The notes under the pieces were generated by a model that did no database searches, was not told where the DNA came from, and saw only the letters and a list, made by a program, of their open reading frames with translations. From positions 507,983 through 540,234 of the forward strand of contig CP070722.1 of assembly GCA_020350785.1 (NCBI GenBank): a stretch of DNA of 32,252 nt. The letters are read 5' to 3'. How positions within the stretch are numbered: the first letter of the stretch is position 1; each line of letters opens with the position of its first letter. Origin of the DNA: Gemmatimonadota bacterium (GTDB lineage: Bacteria; Gemmatimonadota; Gemmatimonadetes; Palauibacterales; KS3-K002). The position numbers and the translations under genes were made by a program. This document shows positions 1 to 6,115 of the stretch, piece by piece.

Positions 1-461
1 AAGAAGGACCTGGAGATCTTGACCATCGCCGCCACCACCCAGGCCATGGCGAGGACGTTGACGAAGAGGCCGAAGTAGACGGCCTTGACCGCTCTGAGCA
101 CCGCCGCCGGCCTTCCCGAGTAGCGCAACTCGGCAAGCTCGGCCTTGGTCATCACGCCGCCGCGCCGCCACAGCGGTGCGAAGAGGAACGCGCCGAGCAT
201 GCTCGTGGTGACGAAGCACCACCAGAGCCAGTTCTTCCAGATGCCGGCGCTGCGCACCCACCCGGTGATGACCAGGGGGGTGTCGGCGGCGAAGGTCGTC
301 GCCACCATCGAGGTGCCGGCCAGCCACCAGGGGAGCGAGCGGCCTGAAACGAAGTAATCTGTGAGGCTGCGACTGGCGCGGCCGCGGAACCAGAGGCCGA
401 TGCCCAAAGCAATCGCCAGGTAGGCGATCACGACGGCCCAATCGAGTCCGGCGAGCCTCAT
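1..461 (-). CDS. Sodium:solute symporter family (SSS) protein, N-terminal part, cut by left edge
   Basis: Reading the minus strand from the ATG at 461-459 gives 153 codons without a stop to the window edge. The start is preceded by a purine-rich ribosome site (AGAGGAGAG). Seen: a first hydrophobic segment at about residues 8-24, then the stretch around DYFVSGRSLPWWLAG (about residues 38-52), followed by MVATTFAADTP and further membrane segments rich in Trp. This 'YFxxGRxLPWWxxGxSxxAT' pattern after the first helix is typical of Na+/solute symporters of the SSS (PutP/SGLT) family, which use the sodium gradient to import solutes. The substrate cannot be told from the N-terminus. The gene is divergent from udp, with about 230 bp between them. 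The rest of the gene, including the core sodium-site helices, lies outside the window. Confidence 0.85.
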   Translation of the reverse strand, partial: MRLAGLDWAVVIAYLAIALGIGLWFRGRASRSLTDYFVSGRSLPWWLAGTSMVATTFAADTPLVITGWVRSAGIWKNWLWWCFVTTSMLGAFLFAPLWRRGGVMTKAELAELRYSGRPAAVLRAVKAVYFGLFVNVLAMAWVVAAMVKISRSF

Positions 462-695
462 CTGCGTGCTCTCTCCTCTGATTGTCGACCTCTGGACGGC
501 ACGGGCGAAGCGGATCGAGAATAGCGCTGTCGTACCGAGCGCGGCCAGGGCATCGCACGCGCCGCCTAAACAGGTATGGCACTCGGCGGGGCCGATGCGT
601 GTCCGGGATTGTAATTGCGCGGCCAGGCTGGCACTATGACATGACGGGGGGTGCGCCGCATGCGACGCTTACAGCCTGCCGGCCGGAGCGACACA

Positions 696-1457
696 GTGGG
701 CAAAGTCTACCATCTCGACCTCGACGAGAAGTCCATCCGCGGCGCCAGACATGCGTTTCTGCCGGGAGACCCGGGGCGGGTTTCCCAGTTGGCCGCGGGC
801 TTCGACGCCAGCGCGCACGAACTGGCCTATCGGCGCGAGTTCCGCACCTACCTGGGCGAGCTGAGCGGCGAGCCGGTTCTGGTCACCTCGACCGGGATCG
901 GGGGCTCATCGACGTCGATCGCGGTGGAAGAGTTGGCCAAGTTGGGCGTGCACACCTTTCTGCGCGTCGGCACGACTGGAGCGATCCAGCCGGACATCGC
1001 TATCGGCGATGTGATCATCACCAGCGGCGCGGTCCGGCTGGACGGTGCCTCTCACCACTACGCTCCCATCGAGTATCCTGCCGTGGCGAACCATGAGGTA
1101 CTGGCAGCGCTCGTGGAGGCGGCCCGGAGCCTGGGTCTGCCGCACCACGTCGGGGTGACCGCTTCCTCCGCCACCTTCTATCCCGGCGAGGAACGGAGCG
1201 ACTCGTTCAGCGGGTATGTGCTGAGGTCCTTTCAGGGTTCCACGGAGGAGTGGAGGCGACTGCAGGTTCTGAATTTCGAGATGGAGTCGGCCACGCTGTT
1301 CACCATGTGCTCGGCGCTCGGCTTGCGTGCTGGATGCGTGACCGGCGTCGTGAATCGCGCGGGTGGTGACCGCATCTCTGAGGGCGATCTATCTCGCGGT
1401 GAAGACGCGGCGATTCAGGTAGCGGTGGCGGGTATGCGCAGGCTGTTGAAGGTCTGA
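696..1457 (+). CDS. udp: Uridine phosphorylase
   Basis: Cytosolic nucleoside phosphorylase: uridine plus phosphate gives uracil plus ribose 1-phosphate (pyrimidine salvage). The protein follows E. coli Udp closely from end to end. Seen: the phosphate loop GDPGRV near the N-terminus, STGIGG(S)STSIAVEELA, RVGTTGAIQ, VRLDGAS, GVTASSATFYPG and the ribose-binding FEMESATLFTM. Start choice: a GTG at 696 has a GGAG at 685-688 and gives 253 residues, the length I recall for E. coli Udp. An upstream in-frame GTG at 651 and an ATG at 660 would add 15 or 12 residues that do not look like the family, so I prefer 696. It is the first gene of a + strand series. The 41 bp before the next open frame would allow co-transcription with the radical SAM gene, though no functional link is obvious. 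Confidence 0.93.
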   Translation: MGKVYHLDLDEKSIRGARHAFLPGDPGRVSQLAAGFDASAHELAYRREFRTYLGELSGEPVLVTSTGIGGSSTSIAVEELAKLGVHTFLRVGTTGAIQPDIAIGDVIITSGAVRLDGASHHYAPIEYPAVANHEVLAALVEAARSLGLPHHVGVTASSATFYPGEERSDSFSGYVLRSFQGSTEEWRRLQVLNFEMESATLFTMCSALGLRAGCVTGVVNRAGGDRISEGDLSRGEDAAIQVAVAGMRRLLKV

Positions 1458-1543
1458 TTCAAGATAGGGTGCTTTACGGCTCTTAGGGTCGAAGTGATGT
1501 GGAGTCGGGTCAACATGAGGAGTCGTCAGGCGTAGGCAGCATC

Positions 1544-2617
1544 ATGGAGACGATCGTACCCACCAAGTACTGGCATCGACTGGATGACGGGCGTATCCAG
1601 TGCGACCTCTGCCCGCGCTACTGCCGGCTCCGGCAAGGGCAGCGGGGAATGTGCTTCGTGCGCCAGTGTCAGGACGGTCAGATCGTACTCACCACCTACG
1701 GCCGCTCTAGTGGCTTCTGTATCGATCCCATCGAGAAGAAACCACTGAATCACTTCCTGCCCGGCACGCCGGTTCTCTCATTCGGCACCGCCGGCTGCAA
1801 TCTGGCGTGCAAGTTCTGCCAAAACTGGGACATCAGTAAGTCGCGCGAGATCGACACGCTGGCGGACGCGGCATCGCCGGAGGGCTTGGCGGAGACGGCG
1901 GAACGTCTTGGCTGCACGAGCGTCGCCTTTACCTATAACGATCCGGTGATCTTCCATGAGTATGCGATCGATGTGGCGCAGGCTTGCCGGACGCGGGGGA
2001 TCAAGACGGTCGCGGTGACGGCGGGGTACGTCTGTGATGAGCCGCGCCGCGAGTTCTACGAGTTCATGGACGCCGCCAACGTTGACCTGAAGGCCTTCAG
2101 CGAGGCGTTCTACTGGAAACTCACCAAGGGTCACCTGCAACCCATCCTCGATACGTTGGTCTACCTGAAGCGTGAGACGGACGTTTGGTTCGAGCTCACC
2201 ACCCTGCTCATCCCTGGAAAGAACGACTCCGAGTCCGAGATCGACGAGATGACGGGCTGGGTAGTCGAGCACCTCGGACCCGACGTGCCGATGCACTTCA
2301 CGGCCTTCCACCCGGATTGGCAGATGCTGGATGTGCCGGCGACCCCTCCGCATACGCTCGCCCGGGCGCGGCGGATAGCGATGCAAAACGGGGTGCGCTA
2401 CGCCTACACCGGCAATGTCCACGATGTGGAGGGCGGCAGCACGATCTGCCACGGCTGCGGCACCGTGCTCGTCGCTAGAGACTGGTACGTACTGCGCGCC
2501 TGGAACCTGTCCGAGGCCGGCCGTTGCCGGAAGTGCGGCACCGAGTGTGCCGGCGTCTTCGAGGGGCCGCCCGGGACGTGGGGTGCCAAGCGAATGCCCG
2601 TCCGAATCGGCCGCTGA
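1544..2617 (+). CDS. amrS: AmmeMemoRadiSam-system radical SAM enzyme (AmrS family)
   Basis: Radical SAM protein of the AmmeMemoRadiSam group, whose substrate is not established to my knowledge. Seen, with the ATG at 1544 as residue 1: an N-terminal CDLCPRYCRL cysteine cluster with a further Cys (GMCFVR), the central radical-SAM motif CNLACKFCQNW (CxxxCxxC, binds the 4Fe-4S cluster that cleaves SAM), the TFTYNDP-like stretch AFTYNDPVIF, a TIM-barrel core, and a C-terminal zinc-ribbon-like pair CHGC...CRKC. Length (357 residues) and layout fit the family. An in-frame GTG at 1499 would add 15 residues unlike the family; the ATG at 1544 has only a weak site (TAGG) upstream. Partner genes for the AMMECR1-like and Memo-like proteins, which give the system its name, are not in this window, so it is either an orphan here or its partners are elsewhere. 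Confidence 0.9.
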   Translation: METIVPTKYWHRLDDGRIQCDLCPRYCRLRQGQRGMCFVRQCQDGQIVLTTYGRSSGFCIDPIEKKPLNHFLPGTPVLSFGTAGCNLACKFCQNWDISKSREIDTLADAASPEGLAETAERLGCTSVAFTYNDPVIFHEYAIDVAQACRTRGIKTVAVTAGYVCDEPRREFYEFMDAANVDLKAFSEAFYWKLTKGHLQPILDTLVYLKRETDVWFELTTLLIPGKNDSESEIDEMTGWVVEHLGPDVPMHFTAFHPDWQMLDVPATPPHTLARARRIAMQNGVRYAYTGNVHDVEGGSTICHGCGTVLVARDWYVLRAWNLSEAGRCRKCGTECAGVFEGPPGTWGAKRMPVRIGR

Positions 2618-2753
2618 CCCGCCAGGAGGATCAGAGCGACAGGCCGGCCGAGCCGATCGCTTATACCGCCCGACACGGCGGTGCGCCGGCAATCGTAGTC
2701 CGCGTTGGCCCAACGAGATTGCCAGAGCTGACGCAGGCCGATAGACTCGCCCC

Positions 2754-3704
2754 ATGTCTGGGCTCGGGATCAAAGCCGTCACGACAGTCGCAGCGGCCCT
2801 GTGCGTGGCCTGTGCTCCGCAGCGGGACGCAAGAACGTCTCTGATGTTGGAGTGGGTGCCCGTCGATTCGCTGAACGCGAATCTGCCGGTCGGCATCCGA
2901 GTGTTCGCCGGCCGCAGCGAGTCACCGCCCCTCCGCGCCTGGTACGTGCGCATCGATGAGGCCGACCCTGAGATTGTCACGCGGGTGACGATCTCGGATG
3001 ACACCACGGACAACCGCGAGACTGTGTCCAGCTTCGCGGACGAGCCGGGCGCCTGCGTGGCGGTGAACGGCGGCTACTTCGCCATGGGCCAGCGACCGGC
3101 GCGTCACGCCGGCCTGCTGGTCACGGGCGGCGTCATCCGCGAGCCGGCCACCCGCGCCGTCACGCGTGAATCGCAGACTTACGAGACGGCCCGAGCCACC
3201 ATCGGCTTCTCCGCCGACGGTGAGATCGACATCGCCTGGGCAACGAGCCGCAACGATACGGTGTTCAAGTGGCCCGAGCCGCCGCCGCATCGTCGGGGGC
3301 GACCGGCCGGACCCCTCAGCTACGAGACGGCTGAGCCCTGGGAGGTGTGGGGCGCTCTTGGAGCCGGGCCCGCGCTGGTCGTCGCGGGCGCGATCGACGT
3401 CCCATTGGCCGAGGAGGTCTTCTTCGGCACTTCCATCCCCGATGTTCACCCGCGCACCGCCGCGGGCCGGACGGCTGACGGTGCACTTCTGCTCATGGTG
3501 GTGGACGGTCGGCAGGCGGCCAGCCGAGGGGCCAGCCTGGAAGAGCTTGCCGCCTTGATTCGAGATGTGGGCGCTGTGGAGGCGCTCAACCTCGATGGCG
3601 GCGGATCCTCGACGCTGGTCGTGAACGGGACTCTGGTGAACCGGCCGGTCGGCAGCATCCTCGAGCGCGAGGTCATGTCCGCGCTGGTTACCTTCTGCCG
3701 CTAG
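2754..3704 (+). CDS. Phosphodiester glycosidase family (NAGPA-like) lipoprotein
   Basis: The 316-residue protein has an N-terminal hydrophobic segment ending in a lipobox-like LCVAC (Cys20), so it is probably an exported lipoprotein. The rest is a phosphodiester glycosidase (NAGPA/DUF2233) domain. Seen: VNGGYFAMG at about 104-112, GAGPALVV at 203-210, HPRTAAG at 232-238, VVDGRQ at 250-254 and NLDGGGSSTLVVNG at about 279-292. The NGGYF, HPRT(A)xG and LDGGGSSTL motifs are the family hallmarks. The mammalian member removes GlcNAc from GlcNAc-1-phospho-mannose. Bacterial members act on phosphodiester-linked sugars of envelope polymers, so an envelope glycan role is inferred. Only 41 bp separate it from the downstream HGSNAT-like acetyltransferase, which suggests one transcript. 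No good ribosome site stands out before the ATG. Confidence 0.88.
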   Translation: MSGLGIKAVTTVAAALCVACAPQRDARTSLMLEWVPVDSLNANLPVGIRVFAGRSESPPLRAWYVRIDEADPEIVTRVTISDDTTDNRETVSSFADEPGACVAVNGGYFAMGQRPARHAGLLVTGGVIREPATRAVTRESQTYETARATIGFSADGEIDIAWATSRNDTVFKWPEPPPHRRGRPAGPLSYETAEPWEVWGALGAGPALVVAGAIDVPLAEEVFFGTSIPDVHPRTAAGRTADGALLLMVVDGRQAASRGASLEELAALIRDVGAVEALNLDGGGSSTLVVNGTLVNRPVGSILEREVMSALVTFCR

Positions 3705-3745
3705 GATATCGGTCGCGAGGCGATGGCCAAGAGGATGCACATCCA

Positions 3746-4876
3746 ATGACGGAAACTGAAGACCGTTTGTCCGGGCGGCTCACTTCGCTGGACGCATTTC
3801 GCGGCGCGACCATCGCCGCCATGATACTTGTCAACAACCCGGGCAGTTGGTCGCATGTCTATGCGCCGCTGCGGCATGCCCCCTGGCATGGCTGGACTCC
3901 CACCGATCTCATATTCCCCTTTTTCCTGTTCATCGTCGGCGTGGCCATGCCGATATCGTTTGGCAGGCGCCGGGAACGCGGGCAGTCGCGGCGCCGGCTG
4001 TTCCGCCACGTTCTACGCCGTAGCCTGATCCTTTTCGGGCTGGGGCTGTTCATGGCCAGCTTCCCGACCTTCAGCGAGTGGGGCTCGCTTCGCATCATGG
4101 GCGTCCTGCAGAGAATCGGCGTCGTCTACGCGATCGCGGCCACGCTCTACCTGACTGTGGGGCCGCGCTCCAGATGGGCGGTTGTCTGGGCTCTCTTGCT
4201 CGGCTACTGGGCGGCCCTGACCCTGGTGCCGGTGCCCGGCTTCGGAAGCGGGGATCTGTCGCCGGAGGGCAACCTGGCAGCCTACATCGACCGGATCACC
4301 CTAGGGCAAAGTCACCTCTGGCAGGCGCGCGCCTGGGACCCCGAAGGTCTGCTCAGCAGCTTGCCGGCCGTTGCCACTTGTTTGCTGGGAGTCTTTACGG
4401 GTGAGTGGATCCTGAGTTCACGGAACCGCGAGCTGAAAGTGCGGGGGCTGGCTGCTGCCGCGGCGGCTGCGGTCGGCCTGGGCTTGACCTGGGATCTGCT
4501 GTTCCCGGTCAACAAGAACCTGTGGACTAGCTCGTATGTCGTGCTCACCGCCGGAATGGCCGGGCTGGTGCTGGCGGGCTTCTACTGGCTGATCGAGATC
4601 CGCGGCCGGCGCGCCTGGAGCAAGCCGTTCGTCATCTACGGGATGAACGCCATCGCAGTCTTCGTGGCTTCCGGCCTGCTGACGCGCCTGCTTGTCCGCT
4701 GGCAGGTCCCCTCAGTCGGCGGCACGAGGTCGGTCTACACCTGGATATATGATGAGGTCTTCGCCTCGTGGGCCGGACCCCTCAACGGGTCGCTCCTCTT
4801 CGCGCTCTCCTACATCCTCTTCTGGCTGGCCGCAATGTGGGTGCTCTTCAGGAAGGGAGTGTTCGTCAAGATCTGA
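3746..4876 (+). CDS. HGSNAT-like membrane acetyltransferase (DUF5009/DUF1624-type acyltransferase)
   Basis: Integral membrane protein of 376 residues with about ten hydrophobic segments. Seen: SLDAFRG at 14-20 (the 'RxxSLDxxRG' opening of this acyltransferase group), RHAPWHGWTPTDLIFPFFLF at about 43-62, and LRIMGVLQRIGVVYAI in the third or fourth segment. These match the human lysosomal heparan-alpha-glucosaminide N-acetyltransferase, where the equivalent His (here His44, in 'HxxWxGxTxxDLIFP') is the acetyl-carrying residue. The family moves acetyl groups from cytosolic acetyl-CoA across the membrane to an amino sugar. The bacterial acceptor is unknown; an envelope or catabolised glucosamine-containing glycan is an inference, helped by the NAGPA-like gene just upstream. 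The start ATG has AGAGGA about 10 bp upstream. The gene ends at a 329 bp gap. Confidence 0.88.
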   Translation: MTETEDRLSGRLTSLDAFRGATIAAMILVNNPGSWSHVYAPLRHAPWHGWTPTDLIFPFFLFIVGVAMPISFGRRRERGQSRRRLFRHVLRRSLILFGLGLFMASFPTFSEWGSLRIMGVLQRIGVVYAIAATLYLTVGPRSRWAVVWALLLGYWAALTLVPVPGFGSGDLSPEGNLAAYIDRITLGQSHLWQARAWDPEGLLSSLPAVATCLLGVFTGEWILSSRNRELKVRGLAAAAAAAVGLGLTWDLLFPVNKNLWTSSYVVLTAGMAGLVLAGFYWLIEIRGRRAWSKPFVIYGMNAIAVFVASGLLTRLLVRWQVPSVGGTRSVYTWIYDEVFASWAGPLNGSLLFALSYILFWLAAMWVLFRKGVFVKI

Positions 4877-5205
4877 GGGGCCGCCTGCAATCATTGCCAG
4901 TCGTTGACAAGTAATGCTCAGCTTGGCGGGCGCCGATCTGTAACTTGGACTTCACTAGTCTTGCACAAAAGCCTTCCTTAGGAGGCTTGGCTGACCTTTC
5001 CAGCCTCTGGTACGATAACTGCCCCCCCCATCAGCTCGAGTTCATCAACACACGTTTGATCCTCCGCCGCAACTTGTTTTCCAGTATAAGAGCTCGCCTT
5101 CCCGCCAGGCGTTCGTACCGCGTTGACACGCTTGGAGAGAATTGGTGAACACGCTTTCCTGCCGAGTCATGTTCCAACACCCGTTTGCAGAAAGGAGATC
5201 CGGGC
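4877..5205. other. Intergenic region with no supported gene
   Basis: The 329 bp between the acetyltransferase and the next lipoprotein gene hold only a short + frame (4945-5148) with no family resemblance and no ribosome site. Two exact TTGACA hexamers (4904-4909 and 5123-5128) lack a convincing -10 box at 16-18 bp. A weak promoter-like pair, TTGGCT (4987-4992) and TACGAT (5011-5016) with an 18 bp spacer, points toward the lipoprotein gene. A small bulged hairpin (4969-4977 with 4981-4988) has no T-tract. A leader of some kind is possible but not shown. Confidence 0.5.
5191..5197 (+). promoter_or_regulatory. Shine-Dalgarno site deciding the start at 5206
   Basis: AAAGGAG lies 8 bp before the ATG at 5206. 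It rules out the upstream alternative start at 5185, which would put this site inside the coding region and add residues before a clean lipoprotein signal peptide. Confidence 0.8.
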
Positions 5206-5874
5206 ATGTTACGTTTCGATCGCGTTCTGGCCGCGCTCATCCTGCCGTTCGCAGCGCTTATGGTGCTGGGCTGCAGCGAGGGGACCGGCCCAGATCCCCA
5301 GGCCGGCAGCCTCGCCACCGGTAACGGTGCGCCGAACGGCGCTCATTACAACCTCAACATCATCGGCGTTCCGAGGGACAAGACCGCCGACATGACTGGC
5401 AACAACGGTCACAGGATCTTCGTCAAGCTGCAGGGCAACACGAAGATCTATCTCGCGGAAGGGGAGACCTATCAGGTTCTCGATGCCAACGGGACCGACG
5501 GGGACGGCGCTCGCTTCCAGTTGCCCAATCCGGATCCGGATGGCGACGGGGTCACGGAATACAGCGTCTATGCTCGCGCGTTAGGTAGACCGGGCGGCAG
5601 CTCGACGACCACGACCTGCGCCACCGACCCGACGACGGGGGACGTGTATTGCTCCTCCGAAAGCATGGTCATGGTCCGCAGTCGGGGACGTTCCAGCTTC
5701 ACTAACGTCAGTCGCGAGCTGCTCTATATCTACGTCGACCTGGATGGTGACGGCCAGGCGGAGCGCTACGGGTTATTGGATGACGCTTTGCAGGATTACT
5801 ACTGGAACTACGACAACAACGGGCTGAAGCTCGTTCAACTGCGCTTTTATGAGATCCCAACGGATGTGAACTGA
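5206..5874 (+). CDS. Conserved-looking exported lipoprotein with DxDxDG loops, function unknown
   Basis: 222 residues. A signal peptide ends in the lipobox VLGC (Cys23), so the mature protein should be anchored to a membrane facing the periplasm or the outside. The mature part contains a compact N-terminal stretch (GAPNGAHYNLNIIGVP at 41-56, then KTADMTGNNGHRIFV at 59-73) that reads like a real conserved domain rather than filler. Two acidic loops, DPDGDG at 110-115 and DLDGDG at 178-183, resemble dockerin/EF-hand-type calcium loops. Two cysteines (138 and 149) could form a disulfide across a Thr-rich loop. The C-terminal half is rich in Tyr and Asp. I recognise no named family and offer no function. 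It stands alone between two gaps and is followed by a hairpin terminator candidate. Confidence 0.85.
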   Translation: MLRFDRVLAALILPFAALMVLGCSEGTGPDPQAGSLATGNGAPNGAHYNLNIIGVPRDKTADMTGNNGHRIFVKLQGNTKIYLAEGETYQVLDANGTDGDGARFQLPNPDPDGDGVTEYSVYARALGRPGGSSTTTTCATDPTTGDVYCSSESMVMVRSRGRSSFTNVSRELLYIYVDLDGDGQAERYGLLDDALQDYYWNYDNNGLKLVQLRFYEIPTDVN

Positions 5875-5967
5875 CACGGACGCGAGGCGGCGGTCAAGCT
5901 GTCCGGATCGCCGGCGGGCACTAGCGGTCCAGGCCGTCGCCTCCTCCAGCCCGTCGTTTCCCGCTGC

Positions 5968-6001
5968 AGGCCCCGGAGTCAACCACTGGTTTCCGGGGCC
6001 T
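5968..6001 (+). terminator. Hairpin, probable terminator after the 5206-5874 gene
   Basis: A perfect 10 bp inverted repeat (AGGCCCCGGA at 5968-5977 and TCCGGGGCCT at 5992-6001) has a 14-nt loop and is followed by ATTCTTC, a poor T-tract. It lies 93 bp after the stop and before the next gene. A factor-independent terminator is plausible, but the tail is weak. Confidence 0.55.
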
Positions 6002-6115
6002 ATTCTTCAGGTGTTGCCGTGCACAGTTTGTCTATGGCCCGCGCACGGCCGCGCGGCGGCCTGCGTCGCAGGCGTGCACTCACACTTAGCTGGCAACTGG
6101 GCAAAGGCCTGGCTG

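Noticed and set aside
482-1096. 204-codon + frame overlapping the start of udp
   Set aside because: Arg-rich composition typical of an out-of-frame reading of GC-rich DNA; udp is clearly the real gene.
1778-3013. 411-codon minus-strand frame
   Set aside because: Antisense to amrS and the glycosidase gene, both firmly identified; no family motifs.
4904-4909. Exact TTGACA considered as a promoter for the downstream lipoprotein
   Set aside because: No -10 hexamer at 15-19 bp.
4945-5148. 67-codon + frame in the gap before the lipoprotein
   Set aside because: No ribosome site, no hydrophobic or domain pattern.
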